From: Pratylenchus scribneri
Taxonomy: Eukaryota > Nematoda > Chromadorea > Rhabditida > Pratylenchidae
Direction of reading: 5' to 3'
NCBI GenBank assembly: GCA_030063045.1
Contig: JAQSEB010000032.1
Coordinates: 310,001 to 374,000, forward strand
Length of the DNA stretch: 64,000 bases
Below are positions 12,402 to 25,400 of the stretch, piece after piece (within the stretch, counting starts at the first letter, position 1; every line of letters begins with the position of its first letter). The notes beneath the pieces were generated by a model. The model was given only the letters and a program-made list of their open reading frames with translations. It was not told where the DNA came from and made no database searches. Position numbers and translations under genes: made by a program.

Positions 12402-14401
12402 TCATCGATAGGTGTTGTTTGGTTTAGCTGAAAAATGTGCGGATATTAATCAAATTTATTTGGAGTGAAAATAAAGGAATAAATTATTTTATTATTCATT
12501 TTTTAACAAAAACTGTTTATAAACTGATTTTTGGGTAGTAAAACTTTTAAATTAATTTTGCCAAATTAAATTAACATCATCCTTCACTCACCGTGATGTC
12601 CCCAATATTCCGGATCCGGTGCATCATCCGGTGGAATTCCCAACTCCTCATCGCTGAATTCGTACAAATATGGTGTGTACCAATGGCCCTGTTGGGTTGA
12701 TGGGGAAATTAAATTTGGAGGGAGAATAAATTTAAAAAATTATTTTGATAATTTCAAATTTAATTTAGTATTTTATTTATTTTTGAGGTGAATTTGGAAG
12801 TTTTTCAATCGATAAATTAATTATTAAATAATTGAAACAATTAGATAAAAATAACAAACTTTTGATTTTAAACTTCATTTTTAATTAAACTAATTTAATT
12901 CTTTCCAAAAAATTTTAATAAAATGGCAGTTTTATAGTTTTCATCGGCAGAGACAGAGATTTGAAAAATAAGTAAAATTGATATTCCAAAATTAGATTTT
13001 TTTAAATAAAGTACTGAAAAAATTAACGAACCGTAAATTTGGTGTAATTCCAATAAAGATTGTAGGTGAAAAGGAACCTATAAATTAGGAGTGATTTGTA
13101 TTGTAATTGTAAATTGGATGTACCAAAGATTTGCTGCCAACCAAATTGAGCACATCCGGTCAAGGAAAGGTGTATCCGGCAAAATTGATTCGGGCACATC
13201 TCGGTAGTGGAAACTGTTTTGTTGTGGGAAAATGAGAATTTGGAAAGATAAAATATTTAATTTTTAATGAAAATTATTTAATTTTCCAACAATTTTTTAT
13301 GTCAAAAATTGATCATTTTTAAGGCCATAATATAAACTCGGGACTCGGTGATTCATAACAAATACGAAATAAGGACTAATTTAATACCAAATGGGAGTTT
13401 ACAGATTAGATAATACTAATTACTAAGAATAGGATACTTGGGATTTTTGATTGGAATGAAATTTATCCAAAAAAAGTAGCAAAATATGTTCAAAAAGTAC
13501 TCAAAAAAGTTGTAACCTTTTTTCATCAATTTTGATATTTGTATAAAATTGCTAAAATCAAAAAATCCCAGTTGGATAATTGAGCAAAGAATTGAATTTT
13601 TTAAATATAATACTAACGAATGTTCGGGAATTATGTCGCCATATCGTTTCGTGCCCATATAGTCCATGTCCATTGTTAATCGTTCCGGGTCATCTGCCCA
13701 ACAAAGAAATTTGATTATTTATTTATTATTTTTTTGAAACCGTAATGGCCATAATGGATGATGCCATGCGCCGTCTTCGGCCCTTTTGGATTTTTGTCCC
13801 AACGGAGCACGGTCCGTTCGCGCTTTTTGTACTCCTCATATTCCTCTTTTGACTGAAAAAATAGTGGAATAATTCAATGTGAATGTGAAGGAAAAATTCA
13901 TTTTTAAGAATGAAGTAAATAGACCAACCAAATGCTTTGCATTAGTCAGTAAATCGTTTTTTGATTAAAATAACTTTTATTCTGTGATATGCTTTTCATT
14001 GGAATGCTAACAAGAAAAATCGCCTCAATTTTGTCCAACAATTTTGTTAAGCTCAATGCCAACATTTACCATTGGGATAGGAGATGGGTCCAAATTTGAA
14101 ATGTTGGCATTGAAATTTACCAAAAATGACCAAATATGCAATGAAATAAGGCAATATTTCGTGTTTAGTAAGCATTCCAAAATATTTAATTTGTTTCTCT
14201 TTTAATTCTATTTGATTTTGACTAGAAATTAAAGGAAGAAACCTTGGTGAAAAATTTGTTGAAGAAATGGCCTCTTTTCTGCACAAATTGGCAGCCAACC
14301 ACTGCCTTCGGTGCATTTGCCAAAAATGCATTTACAAGTGGTGAGGAATTTGTATAAGATGGGGTCAGCATCCGCTTTGACGGAAATAAACGGTTTTGCA
14401 T
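12402..14401 (-). CDS. NDUFB2: NADH dehydrogenase (complex I) beta subcomplex subunit 2 (AGGG subunit)
   Basis: Accessory subunit of mitochondrial respiratory complex I, an integral inner-membrane protein of the distal membrane arm. Exons: 14401-14243, 13852-13741, 13693-13618, 13213-13124, 13077-13032, 12688-12592, 12427-12402, all joining in phase. The first exon is Arg/Lys/Ser-rich without acidic residues (MQNRLFPSKRMLTPSYTNS), as expected of a mitochondrial targeting peptide. The membrane helix region (FLDRMCSIWLAANLW, then FLFTYNLYWNY) leads into [20 protein letters not shown], matching the family signature [20 protein letters not shown]. The nematode protein has extra N-terminal sequence (about 60 residues after the presequence) and a short C-terminal tail compared with the human subunit. 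If the last intron is retained, the frame stops two codons after the GHHG. Confidence 0.9.
14021..14173. repeat. Dispersed palindromic intronic repeat, copy 3
   Basis: In NDUFB2 intron 1. It contains CTCAATTTTGTCCAACAA, CAATGCCAACATTTACCATT, GGGATAGG and the inverted AAATGTTGGCATTG arm. The tail AATATGCAATGAAATAAGGC is shared with other copies. Confidence 0.65.
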
Positions 14402-14949
14402 TTGCAGCAATTTCAACAAAATATCAAATTAATAAAAATTGTTGAATAATTTCGCTAAAATAAGAAAAAACAATATTAAAAAAAACAAACATAAAAATGC
14501 ATGTTTTGAAACTGGTATTAAGGATTTTTCAACATGCTAAATCCGAAAACATCATTGATTTTTTGGTTTATTAATCCCGTCTCTGCCCTGTAAAAGCCGA
14601 ACCGAAAACCGGTTTGGATAAAAAATGTCTTTTCCGAACCTTTTTCGGTGAAAGCGTGGAAGGTGAAATGCGAACGAGCTAGCAGGGCAGCAGCAGGTAG
14701 CAGCTAGAACCAGAAATTTTATCCAAAACGGAGCGGTTTACCGCCATTTAGTGCGTGCGATCGGAGGATTATTAATCCAGAAAACAATGATCTTTATGTT
14801 TTCGGACTGCTAGCATTGGAAAACCTTAAAATCAAGCCTCAAAACAATATTTATGGTTTGATTGAAATATTTTATACTTTTTCGGTGAAATGCGGAAACT
14901 TTATCGAACATTGAATAGTATTTATCAAAGAAACAAAATTTTAAGCTGC

Positions 14950-17014
14950 GGCTACAATGCATCCGTTTTTACCTTCCGTCTCCGTTTTTTGATAAAAAGA
15001 CGGACGACCCGGCCACAATGGTCCGTTTTTATCTTCCGTCGTCCGGCTCCGTCGTCCGTCGTCCGTCGTCCGGCGCCGGACGACGGACGCCGGAAGACGG
15101 AAGGTTGGCTACAATGGACAAAAAACGGAGACGGAAGAAGAAAAACGGACGACGGACGTATCAAAAAAATCTTTGAAAAAACGGACGCCGGACGTTCCCC
15201 AAAATAAAATTACAAATATTTTCACCTATTTCCACGCACTTTTTTGACTTGCCCGAATTGACTCGGGGGTTTTCGCATATGGAGAATCCAAATTTAATAT
15301 TATTTTTTATTTCGGCCAAAAAACTGGTTTGCAAACCGGTTTAATTTTGAAATTTCCCTTGTTAGGACACTATAAAGAAAAATTTTGATGGAGAAAAAAT
15401 TTTTAAAAAATGTTAAAAACAAAAATACTTTTTACTTTCACAAAAATTTTGACACTATATTGAGAAATATGGTCATGGAAAAATTTGGAAATTTATACCA
15501 GCTGTCAATATGTTTGTGCCAACTTTTCTCACGAATTTGCCATTGGATTTATGAAATCTTAGGCTCATTTGAAAGCCCAAAATGAGCGGAATTGATTGCC
15601 ATATAGAAAATTGATCGATAAATTTTTTCTAGTGAGATATGACCAAAAGAACATATGATGGCCAAGTCGCGCACTAGCATGTTTATTGGCCAAAAATTCT
15701 TTATTAAATCATTTATTCTCAAATTATCATTCGCCTATATGATACTCTACATCTTTGTTTATCAAATTATTGCAAATATTCTTCATTCTACTGGTCATTT
15801 ATGGCAAAAATTATTTTTTGAAAAATTTTCCCAATATTCTATACTGCAAAATTTCAGAAAATTAATTCTCGAAAATCTCTGAATAAAAATTTTTAAAATT
15901 TTTAATACAAATAATACTAATATTGTTCTACAAAACAAAAATATTTTCAGGCATGGAACAAGCGATATTTTTGAGCTATGAATTTTTATCAATAATAAGG
16001 TGAAATTGGATATAATATTTTAAAAAAATTTTTACTCAAAAACCTATGGTTGAAAATTGCTGAAAATTTCTAAATAAATAATAGTAATATTAGGCTATAA
16101 AAAATAGAAAAATTTTTGACCAGAACAGTAACAGTTTTGTGATATGAATTTTTGAAATTTTATTCATTATGAAGCGAATGGAAAAATTAATAAAATTTTA
16201 AAAATTCATAGCTCGAAAAATTCAGAAGATCCACTCCTAATTTTTTTTTTATTTTGTAGTACTAAGTTACTTTTATTTGTATAAAAAATTTCAAAAATGT
16301 TTATCCATAGGTTTCTTGGAAATTAATTTTTAAAAATATTTTATCAAATTTCGACATATAATTAATAAGAATTCATTACTCATAAATGGAATTCGATAGA
16401 GGCCTAAATTTATTTTTATTTTGTAGATCAATATTATATTATTGTTCAATAAAAAGTTCAGAAATTTTCATTAAACCATTTTTGAGAAAATGATTTTTAA
16501 AAATACTATATCTAACCGGTTCGTAAAAAATAAAAATCGTATCGGATCAAGATGAAAATTGGGATTCTAAAGTTTTCGAATATGGGGAATTCTAAAATGG
16601 TATGCATTTTATCATCCGCACAAATACCGGTTTATAAACCGGTTCAAAAAGAAAAATTAATGTATTTCGAGAGTTTGAAAATTTTTTATGAATTTGAAAA
16701 TACTTTTTTTGAATTCTCCATAGTCGATTTACTTTATATAAAATTTATTTGAATTCAATTGGACCATGAATTTGATGAGAAAAACCGGTTTAAAAATAAA
16801 TATAAGATAAATTCATTTTTTTTTTGCAAAAATCCATTGTAGCCACGACCAGCGTCCGTCTTCCATCGTCCGTCTCCGTCATCCGTCGTCCGTCGTCCGT
16901 TTTTTTCATCCGTCCATTGTGGCCACTGTGGCTACAATGAAAAATAAAAAACGGATGGAAAAAACGGATGACGGACGACGGAGCCGGACGACGGACGACG
17001 GATGCATTGTAGCC
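14950..17014. mobile_element. 2.07-kb inverted-repeat element with GACGGACG-rich ends
   Basis: The outer termini are exact inverted repeats, GGCTACAATGCATCCGT at 14950 and its complement ending at 17014. Each end is itself a palindromic block (14950-15190 and 16838-17014) built from CGTCCGTCGTCC-type words in both orientations. GGCTACAATG and CATTGTAGCC are repeated inside each block. The middle (15190-16838) is AT-rich with no recognisable protein; frames of 61-75 codons there are not convincing. Near-palindromes around AAACCGGTTT recur at 15325, 16625 and 16784. No clean target-site duplication was found, so the superfamily is open; the outer ends resemble hAT-like GGGCTAC termini. Confidence 0.7.
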
Positions 17015-18208
17015 CTAGTGTTAGAATACGGCATACAAATCAATCAATATTAATCAAAGCGTTATTAAGGAACAAGCGTCGCACCTCGCTTGTTGGAATC
17101 GATCAATAACTTATAATCCTTAAATTAGATAAGCTCCATTCTCATTCTCATCATTGATTCCGTTTTTTAATACCGAGAATTGATTGTCGCGTTTCGTCAA
17201 CCAAGAACCAACTCATCATCATTTTAACTGTTCTGCTGTTCATGTTTTACTTATTTTTTTGCCTTACCCATTAAAATACCAACAAATTATTATCCAATCC
17301 AACAAAATGATGAATGAAAAATGTGTTTTATTTTGCACAATTTTAGATAAACAGATAAACAAAACTTAATAATCAATCTTCAATGAACAACAAAAATGCA
17401 ACAGATGAAAATGGCAACATGGAACAGAAATCGAAGAAAAGGTTTAATATTATTATTCAACAAAAATATTTTAAGATAGCAGATTAGGGTTAAGTTCGGG
17501 TAAGATTAATTCGTTTAGGACCGGTTTTTCGTCCAAATTAAGTACTTTATTTAATCTAGAAATGCATAATAGGAATGTATAAATGCATATTGACAACCAA
17601 GCTCGAAAAAATTAATTTCCCCGAACAGGCTCGAACCCGGGACCTAAATTTTGCAAAATTTAGAACCTCCATTTTGGTCGAATTTTCAAAAATGTTTTGA
17701 TATTATTTTTAATGCTTAAACGCAAGACCCTATATCATTCATTAGCGGTCATCGGGATGCGTTGATTGATGTACTTATGATTTGTCAAGATTTAGTCAAT
17801 TAAACCGTCAAAACCATATTTACTTTTAGGTTTATATTTTTTTGATTTTGACCTAAACCCCAATAATCTCTAGGTCAGTCGATTCATCTCGATGAGCTCT
17901 ATCGAATGGGATAAGGTTTATAAAATCGGATATCACTCACTCAGTAAAAGTTAATAAGATTTCTACAAAAATAATCCGATCTTTCGGCAAACCAATACCA
18001 ATATATAAAATTTCAATGCTTTAAAATATAAATTTATTTGTACAAATATTCAGTTGTTGCTTTTCTTATCTGTTAATGGTGGATTGGTTCAAACCACCTG
18101 AATTGGCTCAATCCTCGTCCTCGTTGGCCACTTCCTCATTCTCATTCAATCAATATTGTCAGACAAAATTGAATGGACGAAAAGTGAAACCGCGCATTGT
18201 TCCGAAAA
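17015..18208. other. Intergenic with repeat fragments
   Basis: A tRNA 3'-half-like sequence lies at 17615-17700 on the minus strand (CCCGGGTTCGAGCCTG). The stretch around 17880-17945 (TTCATCTCGATGAGCTCTAT) resembles the arm of the foldback elements found at 20547 and 53650. A frame starting at 18089 reads 54 codons and could be an upstream exon of the following gene. It has no recognisable F-box. Confidence 0.35.
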
Positions 18209-19230
18209 ATGACAATTACTCGGGAGAGAGATGGTGAAGGCAATTGGCAGACCATTCTGAAAAACTGTCGCCATTTTCCAATTCCAATTCCAATTGCGGA
18301 CATCAAACCACCGGAATACATCATTGGATTTGAGGAAATCAAATTTTGGTAATATTTTTTGCTTCGAGATTTTAATTGCGCTTATTTTAGGCACATTGAC
18401 GATCATGCATTAAAATTTGTGGAAAACATTCTTCCATTGCTCAATGAAGTCAAAATAACTTTGGAACTCCGGGATAATTTGGAGGCACACCCGCAAATTG
18501 GCCCAATTAAATGTCTTATGGAAATGTTGGCTCCAAAAACGAACAAATTGGAATTACCAAATGATAGTGTGGACCAATTCAACCAACAATTTCCCAACTT
18601 CATTTATGGCATTCAATCAATTTCCATTTTTGACATCGATGAAACTGAAATGGATTTGCTTGTTAAATGGTTGACAGCACCGATGAAAGATGGCACACCG
18701 AAAATACTTCAATTGAAATGCTATTACGATCATAGTGTAAAAAAACTACTTGATCGCGTCAAGGAGGTAAGATGATTTTTTGATCATAGTGATATGATAT
18801 AGCCACCATTATGGAATTATTTTCGATTTATATTGGCAAATATATTCAAACTCTTTTTGAATTAATTTATTCACAAAAACTGCATAGGAAATACAATTTG
18901 TCATTTATAAAATCGAAAATTTGCTTTCCTATCATTTTTATATTATTATTTAAGGAATTTGTCCATTCAATTGAGCCTGTCAATTTTATCATTTCCATGG
19001 TTGAAGAGGATGAAGAAGAGCAAATTGGATTCAAGGATTTCAATCCATTGGGAAATAATGCAACGGAGGAAATGCTCGAATTACAACGGGAAGAATCCGA
19101 GGATTATTTTAATCCGATTAAATATTTCTTTGTTCGCCACAAAAATGACAACGAAGCAATAGGAAAAGTTGATGAATGGAAGGAACAAATGAAGCTGGAA
19201 TCGAAGACAATTATGCACATAAATTGTTGA
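18209..19230 (+). CDS. F-box-associated-like protein of the plant-parasitic nematode family, N-terminus short or missing
   Basis: Exons 18209-18348, 18391-18766 and 18955-19230 join in phase and end in a TGA stop at 19228-19230. Reading from ATG 18209 gives MTITRERDGEGNWQTILKNC, then ADIKPPEYIIGFEEIKFWHI and DDHALKFVENILPLL. Later come FVHSIEPVNFIISMV and YFFVRHKND. This order (IIGFEEI..YID..V..FL, then EPVNFII, then a ..VR.. segment) matches, from memory, the large family annotated as F-box domain-containing in Globodera and Heterodera. There it probably acts in ubiquitin ligase substrate choice. No F-box (about 40 residues) is visible upstream, so the gene is either 5'-truncated or has an undetected distant first exon. 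No stop or frameshift was seen in the three exons. Confidence 0.55.
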
Positions 19231-19456
19231 AATAAATGGGGATTTGATGATAATTTGCGATTATTTTATTCCATACACATTTGAATTTCAATGAATAATT
19301 TATCTGAATAAATAATTTTATTTCAATATTGCTTTAAAAATATTAAAATGTTCTTATTTTTACAATAATATTTATTTTTTTATTCAATTATAATTACGAT
19401 TAGACATCCAGATATATAAAACGAGAATAATTTATTGAAAAATTATATAGCAGAGA

Positions 19457-22400
19457 ATGGATGTGTTTCTTCCAAACACTGAACGAGAATTTGCCGATCC
19501 AAATTATTGGAAGAAATTCTTTGAGCGCAATTCAGCATTTGAATGGTTTAAAAATCAATAAAATGATTATAAATAAATGGTTTAAAGGTATGGAGATTAT
19601 TCGAAATTGAGTGGAATATTTGGGAAATATATTCGACCGGCGGATGCAATTTTGCAAATTGGATGTGGAAATTCAACACTGGCCGATGATTTACACGACA
19701 ATGGATTCAAAAATGTTCACAGCATTGACACAGATGCAAATGTTTGAAATTGATTATTACTTATTAAAATTATAGTATTTAAAATACCAAAAAATTATAC
19801 TGGTTCTATGGTTTATCTTAAATTAAACTTCCAAACCATATATCTAAATCCAATCGATAGAACTGGCCAAGATGCGTCAATTTTGGTATATAATTTGTCA
19901 TGGTTAATCAAAGACTAATAAGGGTATTTATTAAACCGTTTTTTATTCAAAACTAATTAAAGTTGGTTAGACCTAACTTATAAGACACCATTATTTTCAA
20001 ACGAAGGCCTCACTTCTGGATTTATCGATTTTCGATTTGGTATATGGATTGGCAGTCTCTAGGACAAACCACCGATGAACCGTTATAATCTTTTCCCATG
20101 ACAATAGTTTCACCAAGTTTAATATTTTTCTTGATTAAATTCTCATTTTCAAGGTTATTGCCAGACAACAAAAAAGAAATTCTACAAAAAGACCAACACT
20201 GAAATTCAATGTTTGTTCGGCGGCTGAAGTAAAAAACCAACCATAAATTAACTTTATAATTTTGTTCAAAATTAAGATTGGCTTCATTTCGGGTCAATCG
20301 ATGAATGTTGTAATTGACAAAGGAACATTGGATGCACTTCTCCCGCACAATTATAATGCTCAAGACGAGAACATTGTGGACAAAATGATGGCTGAAATCG
20401 AACGATGTTTGGCACCATTTGGCCGATATATTGTTGTAAGAAATTAAATTATTAAATTCATATCGAACAAAAAACATTTAAATAACGCCAAAATTATTGT
20501 AGTGGTTTAAGGATTTGTCCTCTATTCATAAACCATAGGCTAATTGGGTACTTGTATACTTTGTATCCGCCAGAACCCTTAAAAAATTTCGAAATTTTTT
20601 TCTACAAAATTATATACCAATCGACTCGTCTTGGCGAGCTGGTTATGAAAATGTTATTAGTTTCGCATAAAACCCAGAAATAAAAAAGTTATGACCTCAA
20701 AGAAATCGAAAAAGGTGCTTGGTCCCCCCTATGGGTCTGAGCTCGAAAAATTTTTTAACATTTTTTCGGTCGAATTATATCTCTGTCGACGCGTCTCGAT
20801 GAGAGAAGCTCGAATCTGCCATCGATTTCGCATATAACATAAAAATAAAAAAGTTACGGCCATTTTAGTTTCGCTGGATGTGTTGGAACTGCGCAGACTT
20901 GCGCGACTGTAACTTTTTTATTTTTGTGTTTTATGCGAAACCGATAAGAGATTCGCATTCTGCTAGTCGAGACGCGTCGAATGAGCTATAAATTGACTAA
21001 AAAAATTTTCAAAAAATTTTTCGAGTTCAGACCCATAGGGGGGACCAAGTACTTTTTCAATTTTCATGAGTTCATAATTTTGCCAAATGTGCTGATGTTC
21101 AAAATTTTAACATTTTCATAACCAGCTCGCCAAGACGAATCGATTGGTATATAATTTTGTAGAGAAAAAATTTCGAAATTTTTTAAGGGTTCTGGCGGAT
21201 ACAAAGTATACAAGTACCGGCTAATTGGATAGAGCTCGATATACGCATCGATTGATATTTGGTTTATAATTTTTAATGGTTTAGTCAAAAATTAAGAATA
21301 TTAAAAAGTTTAAACCGATTCGTTTTTTGGTTCAGAAACTATTTTAAATTGATTAAACCTAAACCAATAAATAGGTAACGGTGAATCATGCGATATTTAT
21401 TGATTCGGTATAAAATTTGAAGATTAATTACTGCACCGTTAAAATATTTCCGGCTTTAGTGGTTTTTTTTACCAAATTAAATATTTCCAATTAAATAAGA
21501 TTATTCAAATTTGGTTTAAACGGTTTTTTCTGCAAAATCCGTTCTTTGGTTTTTCAAAAATTTCGGTTTTAAATTTATTAATTAAACCGTTTAAACCATT
21601 TTCGGTTCAAAACTACTATGATTGTTGGGTCCGAGGTTCCCAATGAATAGTCCAAGTTGTTTTAAATATTTATTTAATAAACAATTGGAAAATAATAATA
21701 AATGTGCGAAAAATAATGAGGATTTATTTGGAGGTCTCTAGTTCATAAATTGGGAATGAACATAAGAAGTATGAATATGAAAATGACAAGGAAATCAATG
21801 GGGAATGGGGAAAGGATGAATTGTCACTTCTGGGATATGGGAATATCGAAATGCCATCCTTCATTCAAATCATTTCCTAATTCCAATTTGACCATATCCC
21901 GAACAGTTAAACTAATCAATAAATCAATCGATAAATCTTGACGAGATATGCGATAAACGGTTTCAGCATTAGAACAAATCATTGAACCATTATAATCTTT
22001 TCGGCATTTTCAACAATTTTACTGATTTTTCTACCAAAATTAATATTTTACTTTTCATTTTCAGATTACATTGGCCCAACATCATATTATTGAAAAGCTG
22101 TTCACTTTCTTTGGCACAAGTCAATTTATGATTCGTCTGCAAAAATGTGAATTGTCGGAGGCGGATTTTGTCATTCCAGTTTTTGTTGTGATTATTACAA
22201 AATTCAAAACTGCTTTAAATCAGAGAAGGGTAATAATTAATTAATTAATTAATAAAATTAATTTTAACTTTTAGAAATTTGAATATCTCAACAGCATTCA
22301 ATCACAACCGGAACCGATGGAAAATTTTGAAAAACTTTTGGAGAAAGTCAGAACTGCTCAACAAATTAATTGGTAAATTAAAAAAAATGAATAAATTTAT

Positions 22401-25400
22401 GAAGTCAAAAAAGGAAAAATTTCCAAAAAAAATTTTAAAACATGAATTTGCAATTGCATTTATTCCATTAATTTGGCCATTTTTGTAGAGCAATGCCATA
22501 TGCCAACATTTACAAATTTGGATCTATTCCGTTGGCATTGAGCTTGCCAAAATTGACATAAATTTTAGGATAAAATTGAGGGCAAATTCGTGTTTAGTCT
22601 TAAAAAAGCTTTTCTAAATTAATAATAATCTAGCAATTTCGACTCATTAAATTAAAATTCCTTAAAAAATTTATTTAAAATTCAAAATTAATTTTTTCCC
22701 CTTATTTTTAGGTTTAAACATTACATTTCGAGAGGACCCGTCGAAGAGACATCCGTGAAAATTTATTCAGTTGATGGAGCGGAAAGATATGAATTATTTA
22801 TGGTCGACGATCAAACATTGAAATCATTGCACAAATATGGCGTATTCATTGTTCCACTTGGAAGGTCAACTTTTAGTATTAATTTATCTAGGGAAATAAA
22901 AAGAATTATTAGTAATTTTAAATAATTTAACATGAATGTTACTTTAATTTTGTCCAATAATTTATGAGAATTTTAATAAGCCAAATGCCAACATTTACCC
23001 AATGGATTGGTCCAAATTTGTAAATATTTGCATTGGGTTTACAAAAATGGCCAAATATTCAATGAAATAAGTCAAATTCTTGTATACAAAATTACCTAAT
23101 AAAATAGGAATATTTTTGATGATTTTAATTCATATAAAATTGCCTTTTTAGAGAAAATGACTGGCTTTTCGCCACCCCAAAGGGCAGAACAATTTTGCGC
23201 AAAAATTGTGAATTGCATCGAATCATTGTTGTCCGCCTTTTTCGCCATCAATTTTATCCATCATTGGAGAAAATTCAAGAGGAATTGAATTCAATTATTC
23301 TCGATTTTATGCCAAAAGCTTTCCATGGGCAACGGGTATGGTTTTTTTAAACGGAATTAATTAAACTAAAAATTTTTCCGAATAAATATAAGTCCGTTTT
23401 TAAATAATTTATCTATTTTTCTACTAAATAAGGCAGATTTAAACCGTTTAAATCATTTGCTCTTTTACCATTTTAAATCGTTCTCCCATTTTTTTTAATT
23501 TAAAAAGCCAAACTAATCAATTCAATAGCCATCTCATCAAAATTCGAAACCTTTTATTTTTGTAAATTAATCCCGATTATAATAAGTAAAAAAACAGGGT
23601 TTAGCCAAGAATTCTGTTAAATTTAGAGCTCAAATACGTAGGAGGCAGGAGAGAATAAAGCACCTCAATTAATTATTGATTTTTTTGTGTTTAGGTTTTT
23701 TAATCAATGTATTGACTTATTGATTTTAATAAATAAACTAATAAAATCGTTAAAATCAAAATTGATATTTTCAATAATTCATCTTATTAATTAATTAATT
23801 AATTAATTAATTAAATACTATTTCAGGTAAATTATTTATCGCTTGGTACGACGAATGTGACCAACCACGTTGAATTTGGGACATCGAAAATAAGCGGTGA
23901 TTGGGCTGTTGAGCATGTTTTAGTGAATGATTTGGTGTATAGACGGCTTATATTCTTGAATAGTTCAAATCTGGTCCAAACTGAGGCAGAAATTCGTAAG
24001 AAAATTGAAAATAATTAATTTATTAAAAATAATAATTTTTATAGAACATATCGATGGAAAATGGCAAATTAATTGGGACAATAATCCACTTTGTTGCGAA
24101 CATCATAAGGTAAAAATGGGAATTTTCAAAAAAATCACAAAAAGTTCAAATAAAAATTTTTATTAATTTGTTATTAAAATTAAATTTAATTATTTTCTAA
24201 AGCATATGATGATTGCATTCGAATTTATTTGTGATTCCAATGGAAAATTGCTTGGCTTCAAAAAGGCAATGAAACATGAATTACGTTTGGTTGTTTTGGG
24301 ATTGGGCGGCGGAATTATTACAAAAGTGCTCCATGACACTTTCGAAAAGGTAAGGAAATGTCACAAAAAAATAATATTTAATAATGAAATTTAGTCGATG
24401 GTTGTTGGCGTTGAATTGGACAAAACAATTGCGGAAATTGCCGTCAAACATTTTGATTTCCCAGAAAATTCGGAACGAATGAATGTCAAAATTTGTGATG
24501 CATACAAATTCTTGGACGATTCAGCAAGCACAGGTAAATACATTTTTTTAGTGTAATCCACTCTCAATTTGATTTTTGGGTCATATTCTGTTTTCTTAAA
24601 CCATTTAATCTATGACAAATTGATTAGTGGGGTTTTTTAATCAATTTAAAATTCGACTTTGGACAAAGTTATGGCCTATTTTGTTTCAGTTTTTACACAA
24701 CATCGAGAAATGAAATATCTTCAGATTAGTTTTTGCCAGTTTTAACAATAATTTATTTAAACCAAAAATTACGAAAGCCTTTTTTATTAAAGTAGATTAC
24801 ACAAATTGGTTGCAATTTGAAATGACATAGAATAAACAAAAATGGGTTACATAAAAATTTTAAATTAGTATAGAAAATCGAGACAACATTTGCATTTCCC
24901 ATTTAAATATTAATTTTTTCAAACAGATGACAAATACGATGCAATTTTTGTGGACCTTTCGGGTCCGGTGAATGAACATGTAAATTCAATCATTATATGA
25001 ATTTTAATTATTTTATTTTCAAAAGGGTCTTTATTGTCCACCTCCTAATTTTGTCACGGAAGAAGCATTAAATTTGATGAGGAAAAGTTTGACAAATGGA
25101 GGTGAGTAAGAGAAAGGGGAATTTAAAATGGTACTTGACGGGTTTAAATTTGGGAGAATCAAAATTTTTCACTAAAATATTTCTTCGGTAATTTTCTATA
25201 TTAAACATGAATTTACCTTATTTCATTGAATATTTGGCCATTTTGGTTGGACAAAATTAAGCCAAAATATGTTTTACCATTCCAAATTATATTTTAATGA
25301 ATAATTTTAGTCACTAATTGTAAGGGTTTTTAAATGTTTATAAAATTCCAAATTGCAATTTTTATTAATTTAATTTTTGCGAATATTTTTTAGGTGTTTT

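Noticed and set aside
14890..15207. 105-codon frame over the GACGGACG block
   Set aside because: It translates the palindromic repeat end of the 14950-17014 element.
18209..18348. F-box gene broken by an in-frame stop in exon 1
   Set aside because: On re-reading, the frame from ATG 18209 passes through EGNWQTILKNCRHF without a stop. The apparent TGA was in another frame.
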